The notes: a model not told the origin generated them from the sequence alone. A stretch of DNA of 22,755 nucleotides from Azolla pinnata (GCA_037176905.1 JBBBWG010009546.1:1-22755), one strand, 5' to 3'; counted from the first letter of the stretch, positions 10,176-19,607 are shown. Numbers and translations: made by a program.

Positions 10176-11700
10176 TACTGTCTTTCGCATCCATACGCGG
10201 ATCCGTATATATAGTTTCGAGCTCCGAGTAAGTCAACAAACAGACAGGAGCACGTTGAACTTTGCGAACAAGTTACTTGTTGTCTGTTTCATCGGTCCGC
10301 TCCGACTCGAAATCCAACGTGGCTCGATCAGATCGGTTAGTTGTTCACGACACTTAACGACTATAATCATCGTCAAATCATCGCACATGCTGCGATCAAT
10401 ACATGTGATGATCGTTACAGGTCCCGTGATAGGGTCGGTTAGCTTTAATCATCATCATCATCAAATCATCGCACTTGCCACGATCAGTACATGTGATGAT
10501 CGTTACGAGTCCCTGTCTTTCTCTCTGCCAGCTGCTCAAAACTGGTTCGATAAGGTCGGACAGAAGAAAAACCTGTTTCTGAAGCGCTTCATTCATTGTG
10601 TTGAACCTAACCTTTCGCTCCTTTCTATCGCTCGGATTTATGTCGGTTCTGTGCTTGTTCGTTCTTTCTCTTTTTCCTTGTTCAATAAACTGAGATCGAT
10701 CATCAGTAATACAATGTCACGATCAGATACCGAAGATGTTTATATTTGAAGGGGCAATATGATGACCTCATAAGTCATGAATCAAATGATAGAAATGCAA
10801 GACTTTCATTTCTAGCACATTGGCAAATTCACAACTTCTAGGTGAGTCACCAATTTGGAACTTCACACCTCTAACATGGTTGTTTCTACCTCCAATCACA
10901 TAGACAAGTCCAAGTATTATTAGTCTGACCAAAATTTACTTCAATTTGTCTAATAATTTGTGCTATGTAAATTTGGACTAACTAATGGAAGGATATTATT
11001 TTGGAAAAAAGAAAAAAAAGAAAAAAAAGACGTTTATATTTTTTTTCTCCTTCAAAAGATTTTAACGTTAGTAAAAGAAAGTTCTATACAAATAATGACC
11101 ATTTGTTGCACGATATTTGATCCAAACACCTCTGTTTCCAGATCTCCTAATGGCAAGGAAAATCCGCTTTGGGGGGAGCATAATTCTAGACTAGACTTAA
11201 AAAATATCTTGTCAGAAATAGCGAAGTGCCTCTCCATGCCCCTTAGCAGCTCCATCCTTCTCGACAGTATTCTTCTGTTCTGCCTGTTCTGGCTCTATAT
11301 GGGGGCCAGATTGTTCGATCAGAATTGTTGCCACCATCGTTAACAACAGAAACAATGTAAATCAGTGCTAAAATAGGCAATGTTGTTTATAGAGGAATTC
11401 GAGAAGAAACAAGGCAGGGATCTGGGGACGAAAAGCTTAATGACGATATAATATCGAATGGAGGATTCGGAGAAGGATCGATTTCTGGGGACAGTGCGGC
11501 TTCTGGCCAGGGCGGTAGTTTGTTTATACATTGTCCTGATGTTTTCAAAAAACTCACGGTTCCAGAACCCCCAGTGCTTTCCACCCTCTGAACGCATACA
11601 TTTGGAGCTGTATAGCCCAGGCCCCAGGCCCCAGACCCCACAACAAAGTTGACAGAAAAAAAAAAGTTTTGCAGGGAGCTCAATTCCAGAGCATTAATAC
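10176..11700. other. Unassigned region; one 88-bp duplication, no recognised gene
   Basis: A tandem duplication ends at GATGATCGTTAC at 10418 and again at 10506 (period 88), each copy with a run of ATC and AAATCATCGCAC. A plus-strand open stretch at 10960-11343 and a short frame at 11458-11652 have no motif I recognise and no coding signature. 10960-11100 is A-rich, with poly-A interrupted by G. Confidence 0.6.
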
Positions 11701-11929
11701 TGAGCAATAATCGGGTGAATAGAAATACTGAACGGAAGAATACGAGAAAACGCAGGGAGATTACACGGAAATGAGACTTCCTGGCGAATACAGTACGTAC
11801 TTGATGTCTTGGCTAAAAGTCGTACTGTTCCAGGAATTCGGGCCCCGATTCGATTTACTTGAAAAATCATGACCAGATTGGAAGGAAAAACAAATACACA
11901 CAAAGAGAGAGAGATGGCTTGAATCGAAT

Positions 11930-11974
11930 CGATTGACTTTTCTTCAAGTCAAACCTGTTGACTTTCTCTCAAGA
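11930..11974 (+). promoter_or_regulatory. W-box-like TTGAC cluster upstream of module A
   Basis: Two TTGACT words on the plus strand and one AGTCAA (TTGACT on the other strand) occur within 40 bases, just before the telomere-like array. TTGAC(C/T) is the WRKY-binding W-box. The same cluster precedes module B. Binding is inferred from the motif only. Confidence 0.45.
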
Positions 11975-12452
11975 GTGGTTTTAGGGTTGAGAGGAGCCCA
12001 AAATGCTCTAGAGTGGTTTTAGGGCTCTGACAAGCGGGTTTCAGATGTTGCTCAAGGGTAGTGGTTTTAGGGTTCTCAAGAGCAGTTTTAGGCTTGCTCA
12101 AGGGTAGCGGGTTTAGGGTTCTCAAGAGCGGTTTTTATATGCGCTCGAGGGTAGTGGTTTTAGGGCTCTCAAGAGCGGTTTTAGGCTTGCTTAAAGATTG
12201 TGGTTTTAGGGTTCTCAAGAGCGGTTTCAGGTGCTCAAGGATGGTGGTTTTAGGGTTCTCAAGAGCAGTCTTAGGGTTAGCGAGAAGCAAAGATGCCAGG
12301 CATGGTGGTTTTAGGGTTCTGTAGCGCGGTTTTAGGGTTGGCGAGAAGCGAAGCTGCCAAGAATGGCGGTTTTAGGGTTAGCGGTTTTAGTTTAGCGACA
12401 CATTGACAATGTGGCGGTTTTAGGGCTCCCAAGAGCGGTTTTAGGGTTTCCA
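11975..12452 (+). repeat. Degenerate telomere-like array of module A
   Basis: About ten to fifteen units of GGTTTTAGGGTT joined by short spacers of two kinds: CTCAAGAGC and AGCGAGAAGC followed by GAAGATGCCA. The combined unit is about 40-50 bp. The G-rich strand is the coding strand of the gene downstream. This is not a true telomere: the TTTTAGGGTT words are single copies separated by spacer. Lone TTTTAGGGTT words resemble the plant telo box. Confidence 0.85.
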
Positions 12453-12464
12453 AGCAAGAGAGAG

Positions 12465-12560
12465 GTTTTCTTCTTCTTCTTCTTCTTCTTCTTCTTCTTC
12501 TTCTGTTCTTTCTGTCATTTCTTTCTCCTTCCATCGCCATCGCCATCGCCTCTGATTCTG
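12465..12560 (+). repeat. (CTT)n and (CCATCG)n tracts of module A
   Basis: A run of about 14 CTT units (12469-12511) is followed by TGTTCTTTCTGTCATTTC and three CCATCG-type units (12533-12551). The same order occurs in module B and, on the minus strand, upstream of the RING gene. Confidence 0.85.
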
Positions 12561-12575
12561 TGTCTGACCTGTTTC

Positions 12576-12590
12576 GCTTATATAGATCTG
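12576..12590 (+). promoter_or_regulatory. TATA-like box of module A
   Basis: CGCTTATATAGATCTGC is conserved between modules A and B (core 12578-12588 and 16496-16506). TATATAG is an acceptable plant TATA box. A start site about 30 bases on would fall in a pyrimidine-rich stretch just before the acidic frame. No transcript evidence is available from sequence. Confidence 0.4.
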
Positions 12591-12638
12591 CCTGTTTTAG
12601 AGGAAGAGATCTTTCTCCCATCAAATCAATCTTTCAGG

Positions 12639-12710
12639 GAAGAAGCAGCAGCAGAAGAAGCAGCAGATACAGCAGAAGAAGCAGGAGTAGCAGCAGAAGA
12701 AGAAGAAGAA

Positions 12711-12742
<32 letters not shown>

Positions 12743-12980
12743 TACCTCTCTTGCTTATTCGGGGAGCGTAGAAGGAGGAGGAGGAGGAGAAGGAGAAGGA
12801 GAAGGAGAAGGAGAAGGAGAAGGAGAAGGAGAAGGAGAAGAAGATGATCCCCAACATGTCGCCATAGCCGAACCTACTTCACTTCAGCGAAATTCAGCAA
12901 CTTCAGCTGGAGATGACGCGGGAAGCTGTGCAAAGCTCTCAATTCATTTTGAGCTTGGTTACCTGAGCAGACTCGCTTAG
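12639..12980 (+). pseudogene. Acidic low-complexity protein of module A, probably decayed
   Basis: The frame opens after TTTCAGG with EEAAAEEAADTAEE, a run of about 15 Glu, EDTSLAYSGSVEG, and an (EG)n run, then HVAIA, and ends LSRLA before TAG. Module B has the same landmarks (ADASLAYAGSVEG, DVAIA, LSKLA) in the same order. The stretch between VAIA and LS(R/K)LA is read in a different frame from B, because compensating indels lie on either side. The frame has no ATG: it stays open upstream to about 12411 only as repeat translation. It could be expressed if an upstream exon supplies the start at the TTTCAG acceptor (12637), but decay of a B-like gene is simpler. No known domain or function is recognised. 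Confidence 0.5.
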
Positions 12981-13229
12981 CTATGGCTATGGTGCGGATT
13001 CTCTCTGGTCATGCTTCTTCTTCTTCTTCTTCTTCAATCTTCTTCTTCTCCAATCTTCTTCTTCTTCTTCTTCTTCTTCTTCAGCTTCAGCTCAGCCCCA
13101 TTCCAATTGATTCCATTCCATTTCCTCTGTATTATCAAATCATCAGATTGTGCCTGAACAAATCAACCCATCAATGATGATTCATGAATCATCAGGTCAG
13201 CTGCTGAATGAATGATTTGTGTGTGTGTG

Positions 13230-13261
<32 letters not shown>

Positions 13262-13460
13262 GATTGATTGATTGATTGATTGATGTGTATGTATAATGGA
13301 TGCAATACAATAATCTCAATAATTGACGAAAGAGTAATCAAAGATCTGCCGCCTTTCTTAATTATAAGATGAATAGTTGTTGTTGTTGTGTTATCAAATT
13401 CAAGATTTATGATAAAATTGTTGAGGTCGAATTAAGCCAGTGTATCGAGTTCGATCGATG
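12981..13460 (+). other. Downstream flank of module A with CTT, (TA)n and (GATT)n tracts
   Basis: This holds GCTATGGCTATGGTGCGG, CTT tracts (13014-13083), a conserved block ending near 13215, then (GT)n, (AT)n (13233-13260) and (GATT)n (13262-13283) microsatellites. The sequence matches 17173-17840, where the CTT part is much longer and the AT part is absent. No gene is seen. Confidence 0.8.
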
Positions 13461-14075
13461 TTATTGCCGTCCAACTAGATCAATGTGGGCCAACATCTGA
13501 GCTTCCAACTTCCGACATCGAGTCGCAAACTGATATAAAGAATCTTCTCGAAGAAAGAGCTCCACAACAACATGAAGAACACTATAACAACCATCATCGC
13601 CACAGCAACAAGCAACACCACTACCACCACAACCACCACAACAATAACATCAACAAAGGAGCTTGGAAGAAGATTGTCAATACTCCTGCCGTTTGAAGAG
13701 AAAATGAGTTTTGGCGGAACCTACTCAATTCAGTTCTAATTGAACAAGAAGGTACAAGGAAAGAATTTTTTGAAGAACATGAAGAGCATATCGAACAAAT
13801 AGAAAGGAAAAGTAGTTGAGGAAGAAAAAGAGGTTAACAAAAAAAATAAAACAAAAAAATGAGATGACTAAAGAGGGAGCAACAGAAATTGTGATCGCCA
13901 ACGAAAACACAGCAGCTAAATTTGATAGTAATGGTGAGGATAGTATTACCTTGGAACATGAAAGACCATGATCCGTGAGTATCTTAGGCCGACATATGAT
14001 TGGATAAACTCCTTAAACTCGTCATATACCGGAGGATGTGTGGGTTTTAGAGAAACGAAGGTCGTATTGTATACG
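13461..14075. other. AT-rich unassigned region
   Basis: A plus-strand stretch open from about 13457 to a TGA at 13696 encodes ELPTSDIESQ and a His/Asn-rich run (ACC/CAC/AAC codons at 13590-13660). I do not recognise it. The remainder is A-rich with many stops. It may be decayed retroelement DNA given the integrase fragment nearby, but nothing here proves it. Confidence 0.45.
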
Positions 14076-14966
14076 GTACAACCTTTTCAAATAGTAAAAA
14101 AATGATAAAATTATAACATATCGATAAACTAATACTAAAATGCACAAGGCAAAACTTAAACCTTGTACCTTCATGTTAGTAGACTCTGAGTTTTTCATTA
14201 CACTAATGTCTCATAAATGTGATTAAAACCATCAATAAATCATATAAACAAAGCTTATACTCATACATGAATAATATGCATGAATGCATGCATGGCTAAT
14301 GTGTATGAATGCATACACAACTTTTGTACAACTATATAAACAAGGCTAATTGAAGCCATGGTTATAAAATCATTAGATTATGATAAGAAAATCATCCACA
14401 ATCATCATTGGAATCAAGATTAAACAATAAACTCATCTCATTCATCAGACTTCCAGACAACATCATTAGTGATCGTGAGTCACAATTCATTTCCAAAATT
14501 TGGCGACACTTATTATCACTCTTCAAGATCGCTTGCACCCTTTCTTTAAGTTATCATCTGCAAATTGATAATCAGAATGAGTGTACTAATCAAACATTAG
14601 ACCAATACACAGTACACCCCTACCAAGTAGTAAAAACATGAGGATAAATAACATATCGATAAACCAGTACTAAAATGCATTGAGCAAGACTTAAACCCTA
14701 ATATATATTTACGTTACTGGACTCCGAGTTTTTAAGTGCACTAATATCTCATAAATGAAATTAAAAGCATTAACACATTATAAAAACAAAGCTCATGTGC
14801 GTATGCTAGCTAACGTGCATGAATGCATGCACAACTTTTGTACAGTTATATAAACAAGGCTAGTTGGAGCCTTAATCATAAAATTATTAGATTATGATAA
14901 AAAAAGCAACAGTTATCGGGAATCATCATTGGAATCAAGATTAAACAATAACTCATCGCATTCATC
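14076..14966 (+). repeat. Pair of about 360-bp direct repeats around a retroelement fragment
   Basis: Copy 1 (about 14076-14446) and copy 2 (about 14612-14966) share CATATCGATAAAC, AGTTTTT, CTCATAAATG, TGAATGCATGCA, CACAACTTTTGTACA, TATATAAACAAGGCTA and GGAATCAAGATTAAACAATAA in the same order. Identity looks high with many small indels. Only about 165 bases separate them. The ends do not show a clear TG...CA, and I see no primer-binding site or polypurine tract, so I do not call them LTRs. Confidence 0.8.
14447..14613 (+). pseudogene. Ty3/gypsy retrotransposon integrase fragment
   Basis: One frame reads RLPDNIISDRESQF, then KIWRHLL, then SYHLQIDNQNECTNQTLDQY. These match the integrase core of plant Ty3/gypsy elements (LP..IVSDRD..F, YHPQTDGQTE..N..LEQYL): the second catalytic Asp is in SDRE and the Glu in NECTN. 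Only about 55 residues remain; no reverse transcriptase, RNase H, protease or first Asp is seen nearby. The changes at HPQTDGQ (here HLQIDNQ) and the isolated context say it is a dead remnant. It fills almost exactly the space between the two direct repeats. Confidence 0.85.
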
Positions 14967-15224
14967 TTAATCTTTCTATGCTTCAATCTCTTCCTCTCCT
15001 CGTCTAAGACCCCAGTAGTCACCACCCGACTCACGTAAAGATCCGATGCTATACGGCACGACATCAGTTTGTATATCCTAAATAAAAATAGTAAGCAACT
15101 AAACGGCCAATAAAAATAGTGAACGGGAGAATCGGAGAAACAGGGATTACACGGAAACACAACTTAGGTTTCACAGATCGACAGATCGGAGGATAAAATA
15201 CAGACAAGTATTTGGCTTGACGCA

Positions 15225-15320
15225 AAGCGATTGACTTTTCTTTCTGAACTGCCTTCCCCCAAGTCTACTTGTTGACTTTTTCAAACTGCCCTCGAATGTC
15301 AACAATTTGACTTTTTATCC
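15225..15320 (+). promoter_or_regulatory. W-box-like TTGAC cluster upstream of module B
   Basis: Three TTGACTTTT words on the plus strand (near 15231, 15273 and 15309) plus a GTCAA on the opposite sense, in under 100 bases. It corresponds in position to the cluster at 11930-11974. Confidence 0.45.
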
Positions 15321-15375
15321 TTTTGAGAAAAAGAAAGGCAGTACTTTCCTATGCAAGCTCTTGGAAAACCTAAAC

Positions 15376-15416
15376 CCTAGATCCTAAACTCTTAACCCTA
15401 ACCCTAACCATAACTA
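15376..15416 (-). repeat. Short CCCTAA stretch with telo-box-like words
   Basis: AAACCCTAG, then TTAACCCTAACCCTAACC: about 2.5 hexamer units with the C-rich strand on plus. This is the same orientation as the array at the window edge and opposite to the G-rich arrays on either side. Confidence 0.7.
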
Positions 15417-15457
15417 CTACAGAACCATAACTATATATATCGGGGTAAAATTGCAAT

Positions 15458-16335
15458 GGAGTGGTTCTAGGGTTAGACAAGAGGTTTGTAGGGCCCAAAA
15501 AATGCTCAAGAGTGCACTCAAGAGTGGTTTTAGGGTTGGAGAGGAGCAAAAATGCTCAAGAGTGTGCTTCAAGGGTGGTTTTTTAGGGTTCTTGGGAGTG
15601 ATTTTAGGGTTCTGAAGAGCGGTTTTAGGGTTAGCAAGAACCAACGATGTTCACAAGTAGGTCCTCAAGAGCAGTGGTTTTAGGGGTTCTCAAGAGCAGT
15701 TTTCGGGTTAGAGAGGAGCGTTGGTCGAGCTTGGTTTTAGGGTTCTCAAGAGCGGTTTTAGGGTTAGACAGGAGCATTGGTCGAGATTGGTTTTAGGGTT
15801 CTTAAGAGTGGTTTTAGATGCTCGAAGTGGTTTTAGGGTTCTCAAGAGTGGATTTAGATGCTCGAAGTGGTTTTAGGCTTGCTCAAGAGTGGTGGTTTTA
15901 GGGTTCTCAAGAGCGGTTTTAGGCTGGCTCAAGAATGGTGGTTTGAGGGTTCTCAAGAATGGTGGTTTTAGGGTTCTTAAGAGCGGTTTTAAGCTTGCTG
16001 AAGGATGGTGGTTTTAGGGTTCTCAAGAGCGGTTTTAGGGTTAGCAAAGATGCCAAGAATGGTGGTTTTAGGGTTAGCAAAGATGCCAAGAATGGTGGTT
16101 TTAGGGTTAGCAAAGATGCCAAGAATGGTGGGTTTAGGGTTCTAAAGACCGGTTTCAGGCTTGCTCAAGAGGGGTGGTTTTAGGGTTCTCAAGAGCGGTT
16201 TCAGGCTTGCTCAAGGGTGGTGTATTTTAGGGTTCTCAAGAGGCGGGTTTAGGGTTAGCGAGAAGCGAAGATGCCAAGGATGGTGGTTTTAGGGTTCTCA
16301 AGAGCGGTTTTAGGGTTAGCGAGACATTGAGCTAA
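15458..16335 (+). repeat. Degenerate telomere-like array of module B
   Basis: About 880 bases of GGTTTTAGGGTT units with the same two spacers as module A (CTCAAGAGC and AGCAAAGATGCCAAGAATG). Three nearly identical 33-bp units lie at about 16035-16140. Coding-strand G-rich. Open frames here (GGFRV and KDAKN peptides) follow from unit lengths divisible by three. Confidence 0.88.
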
Positions 16336-16345
16336 AAGAAATATA

Positions 16346-16430
16346 TATTTTCTTCTTCTTCTTCTTCTTCTTCTTCTTCTTCTTCTTCGTCGTCGTCTTC
16401 TTCTGTTCTTTCTGTCATTTCTTTCTCCTT

Positions 16431-16462
<32 letters not shown>

Positions 16463-16472
16463 ATCGCCACCG
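16346..16472 (+). repeat. (CTT)n and (CCGTCG)n tracts of module B
   Basis: CTT/CGT run 16349-16402, then the conserved TGTTCTTTCTGTCATTTC, then about six CCGTCG or CCATCG units to 16467. It is followed by the conserved GTCTGAGCTG and the TATA-like CGCTTATATAGATC at 16492-16506, matching 12576-12590. Confidence 0.85.
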
Positions 16473-16560
16473 CCTCTGCGTCTGAGCTGTTTCGCTTATA
16501 TAGATCTGCTGTTTCAGAGAAAGAGATCATCTGCATCTCGCCCATCAAATAAATCCTTCA

Positions 16561-16672
16561 GGGAAGAAGCAGCAGAAGCAGCAGCAGCAGCAGAAGAAGC
16601 AGCAGAAGAAGAAGAAGAAGAAGAAAGGAGGAGGAGGAGGAGGAGGAGGAGGAGGAGGAGGAGAAGAGAATC
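16561..16672 (+). repeat. Polypurine GAA/GCA/GGA tract preceding ORF B
   Basis: (GAA)n and (GCA)n followed by about eleven GGA units. In the RING gene the same tract is a single frame that reads AAAEEEEEGGGG and continues into NPWLLAM. In B the GAA part read as Glu is one frame away from the NPWSLAM frame, so a slippage frameshift separates them here. Confidence 0.8.
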
Positions 16673-16686
16673 CGTGGTCTCTGGCT

Positions 16687-16916
16687 ATGAGAAACCTGCA
16701 GAAGGCGGATCCATATCTCGGTTTTCATGGCGATGCGAGCAGCCATGCTCCGGCTGCCGATCCCTGGAGCAGATCATGGAATCATGGACGAGGATCTGCA
16801 GGAGGAGCAGATCAAGAAGCACAAGAGGAGGAAGACCTCTCGCTTGCTTATCCCCCTTCCCCCTGGTTGAGCGCTTGGGATGATGTACAGGGAGATCAAG
16901 AAGCAGAAGCAGAAGC

Positions 16917-16949
<33 letters not shown>

Positions 16950-17172
16950 AGCAGAAGAGGAAGCAGACGCCTCTCTTGCTTATGCGGGGAGCGTAGAAGG
17001 AGAAGGAGAAGAAGAGGAAGAGGAAGAACTGAAAGATGTCGCCATAGCCTATCTTAATTCATCTATGGCTTTGATGCAACAGCAGCGACTTCAGCAATTT
17101 CGGCTGAATATGGCGCGGCAACAGGCTCAATTCATCATGGGCTTGGGCAGCAGCCTGAGCAAACTCGCTTAA
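16687..17172 (+). CDS. Hypothetical acidic protein of module B (161 residues)
   Basis: The ATG at 16687 is the first in-frame Met after the TAG at 16501. The product is acidic and low in complexity: MRNLQKADPYLGFHGD, a Ser/Trp/Gly region, EEEDLSLAY, a Glu/Ala run of about 25, EEADASLAYAGSVEG, a second Glu run, KDVAIAYLNSS, and a Gln-rich C-terminus ending SSLSKLA before TAA. The acidic-then-SLAY motif occurs twice. There is no signal peptide, membrane segment or RING domain. Upstream, in the same frame, NPWSLA precedes the Met and matches the RING gene at the same place, so translation could begin earlier through an unseen exon. It probably represents a RING-less relative of the gene at 19996-22119. 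Function unknown. Confidence 0.5.
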
Positions 17173-17784
17173 GCAGCTATGGCTATGGTGCGGATTCTCT
17201 CTGTTCATGCTTCTTCTTCTGCTCCTTCTTCTTCTTCTTCAATCTTCTTCTTCTTCTTCTTCAACATCATCTTCTTCTTCTTTAATCTTCTTTTTTAATC
17301 TCTTTCTTCAATCTTCTTCTTCTTCTTCTTCAATCATCTTCTTCTTCTTTAATCTTCTTTTTTAATCTCTTTCTTCAATCTTCTTCTTCTTCTTCTTCAA
17401 TCGTCTTCTTCAATCTTCTTCTTCAATCTTCTTCTTCTTCTCCAATCTGCTTCTTCAATCTTCTTCTTCTTCTTCAGCGGCAGCTCAGCCCATTCCACTG
17501 ATCCATTCCATTTCCTCTGTATTATCAAATCATCAGTTTGTGCCTGAACAAATCAACCCATCAATGATGATTCATGAATCATCATGTCAGCTGCTGAATG
17601 AATGATTTGTGTGTGTGTGTGTGTATTGATGTGTATATATTGATGTGTATGTATAATGTAAGCAATACAATAATCTCAATAATCGACGGCAGGTTTATCA
17701 AAGATCTGCAGCTTTTGTAAATTATAAGATGAATAGCTGTTGTTGTTGTGTTACCAAGTTCAGAATTTATGACAAATCGTTAAA
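17173..17784 (+). other. Downstream flank of module B with TTC/CAATC tract
   Basis: GCTATGGCTATGGTGCGG is followed by a 270-base TTC and CAATCTTC tract (17208-17477), with a long TTTAATCTTCTTTTTTAATC unit twice (about 17280 and 17350). A conserved block shared with module A runs to about 17600, then (GT)n. No gene is seen. Confidence 0.8.
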
Positions 17785-18310
17785 CAAATCATCAAAGAGA
17801 TGGTTGAATTAAGCCAGCGTATCGAGTTCAATAAATGATCATTATAATTACAGAGATGGTCGAATTAATCCTCGTATCGAGGTCAAATTGATGATCCGAT
17901 TACGAAGAATCGTGAAAAAGATGATCAAATGAAGCCAAGCATCAAAGCTTAATTTGCGAGTAAATAATCAAAGAGGTTAGGGCATCGATTTTAATTGGTC
18001 ATAATTAAAGCGATGATTAAATAAAGCCAGGCATCAAAGCTCAATTCAAATTAAGCCCGGTATCAGAGCTCATTGCATGATAAATAATCAAAGAGATGGT
18101 CAAATGAAGCCAACAAATTGAGCTCAATTTATGATACATAATTGAATTCATGGTTAAAAGACATTAAGTTGATTTATGATATAATTAATCGAAGAGATGG
18201 TTAACTTCATGGGTCCTTAAAAGCTAATTAAAGAGATGGTAAACCAGAGTCATGCATTAAGTTGATTTAGGAGAAAAGAAATTATAATTGAAGAGGTGGT
18301 TAAATTCAAA
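17785..18310. repeat. Degenerate 60-75 bp tandem repeat
   Basis: Words AATAATCAAAGAGATGG, AATTAAGCCAG or AAATGAAGCCA, and GCATCAAAGCTCAATT recur about seven times with poor conservation. Module A keeps only the first unit (near 13428-13455). Confidence 0.65.
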
Positions 18311-18945
18311 AGGCAACTCAGATTTACAAGTGTTACTTGTATATTTTAATCCTTAATTACCTAGTTAAACAGAAATCAGCAGTATAATGCTTGAGCACAA
18401 TTTCAAACGATTTCGGCTCGATTAAAGAAAGTTGATGCTTTGAGAATCGAATTGATTGATTTGCGGAAACCTAATCCACACATGTATCCGGCCATTTCCT
18501 CCTTAGCAATTAATATGTAACCCCCCCAATCTTAAAATATAATCACTTTGGAATCGTTATATCTGGAACCATAAGCTTTGAGTATCATGGTTGAGATTAT
18601 CAACTTACAAGCCCCTATTTCGTTACTCGATTCGACGTTGTTAATCGACCTTGTTGAAGAACTTACCACCACTCGACATAATGGTTTTCGCACCTAACTA
18701 ATCGATCAGGCAATTGATTTTAGGTCATATATGCCCACCAATCTATGCACACACTCAACGTACCCTTTGACCAATCCGAATTGCAGTGCTTTTAATGGAA
18801 CCTCCATGAGTTGAACTATGTGCTGATTTTGCCTTGTATTTAGAATTTGTTTTTCTATGTTCAAAGAGAGCTTGGGCTTGAATAAAAATCTGAGAGGAAT
18901 TGCAAAGCTATATGATCAATCCATGTATAGATATATGATCATCTT
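18311..18945. other. AT-rich unassigned region
   Basis: There is no open frame with a recognisable motif on either strand. A TGTAACCCCCCCAATC word at about 18516 resembles the start of some plant LTRs, but no partner is seen. Confidence 0.5.
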
Positions 18946-19335
18946 ATCGAGTAGCAACAGAATCTACCCACAATTGTGAACTGATCAATATCTTAGCAGC
19001 AAATCCTACCAGCAATTGTGAAGTTACTATTCAGTGATTCTTTGCAGCAAACTCTACCAACAATTGTGAATTGCTCAGTGATTCCTAGCAACAAAATCTA
19101 CCAACGACCGTGAACTGCTCAGCGATTCTCGGCAAACAAACTCTACCAACAGCCGTGAACCGATCAGTGATTCTCGGCAACAAAATCTACCAATAATCGA
19201 GAATTGAGCAGCGATTCTTGGCAACAAGACCAACCAACAATTGTGAACTAATCAATGACTCTCACCAACACAACCAACCAACAATTGAACTGATCCATGA
19301 TTCTTAGCAACAAGATCTACCAACAATGGCAGAGG
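18946..19335. repeat. About 48-bp tandem repeat (AGCAACAAAATCTACCAACA type)
   Basis: About eight units of roughly 45-55 bp, each with AGCAACAAAATCTACCAACA, then CAATTGTGAACTGATC, then AGTGATTCT. Units are 75-90 percent alike by eye. The array lies in the 3' flank shared by module B and the RING gene. Confidence 0.85.
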
Positions 19336-19396
19336 ATCACAGAAGAGACTGCAAAGCTCCGATCACAACGATTATTGAATTGTTTACAAACATTCA

Positions 19397-19607
19397 CATA
19401 TATATATATATATACACACACATTACACCAGCCTGTGTGTGTGTGTGTGTGTGTGTGTGTGGTTTTGTCTGGATTATGTTCACATGCTGCTTCTGAATCA
19501 ATCCATCCATTACATCAAAGACATGATTGATTTCTTCGAGCATTCTAACTGCAACAGATAGTATACACAGTACCATCTTCTAGTGTGTGTGTGTGTGTGT
19601 GTGTGTT
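19397..19607. repeat. (TA)n and two (GT)n microsatellites
   Basis: (TA)n at 19398-19413, (GT)n at 19434-19461 and a second (GT)n at 19583-19606. The rest of 19336-19995 is unique DNA expected to hold the 3' UTR of the RING gene; no other feature is seen. Confidence 0.9.

Larger units (their letters stand above)
11703..13460 (+). repeat. Segmental duplicate, module A
   Basis: This block aligns in order with 15090-17840 (module B). Shared landmarks are GATTACACGGAAA (11759 and 15145), a TTGAC cluster, TTTTAGGG repeats, a CTT tract, a CCATCG tract, CGCTTATATAGATCTGC, CCCATCAAAT, TTTCAGGGAAGAAGC or CTTCAGGGAAGAAGC, an acidic open frame, GCTATGGCTATGGTGCGG, and downstream CCATTTCCTCTGTATTATC and GATGATTCATGAATCATCA. 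Module A is about 1 kb shorter, mainly in the telomere-like array, the acidic frame and the downstream CTT tract. Confidence 0.88.
15090..17840 (+). repeat. Segmental duplicate, module B
   Basis: The longer copy of the block described at 11703-13460, in the same orientation. It differs by a roughly doubled telomere-like array, CCGTCG in place of CCATCG units, an added purine-rich block with NPWSLAM, and an expanded downstream TTC/CAATC tract. Confidence 0.88.

Noticed and set aside
9563..10190. Long Met/Trp/Asp/Cys and His/Ile/Pro frames
   Set aside because: The tetranucleotide minisatellite keeps frames open on both strands; no non-repeat protein sequence.
10960..11343. Plus-strand open frame of 127 codons
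   Set aside because: No recognised motif, no Met context support, A-rich start; chance open stretch is likely.
14076..14966. Complete LTR retrotransposon
   Set aside because: Only about 55 integrase residues lie between the repeats; no primer-binding site, polypurine tract or other pol domains were seen.
12061..16183. Repeated peptide GGFRVSKDAKN and relatives
   Set aside because: Translation of the telomere-like spacer units, whose lengths are multiples of three; no start or domain.
18516..18545. Possible LTR start (TGTAACCCCCCC)
   Set aside because: A single short resemblance with no second copy or other retroelement feature nearby.
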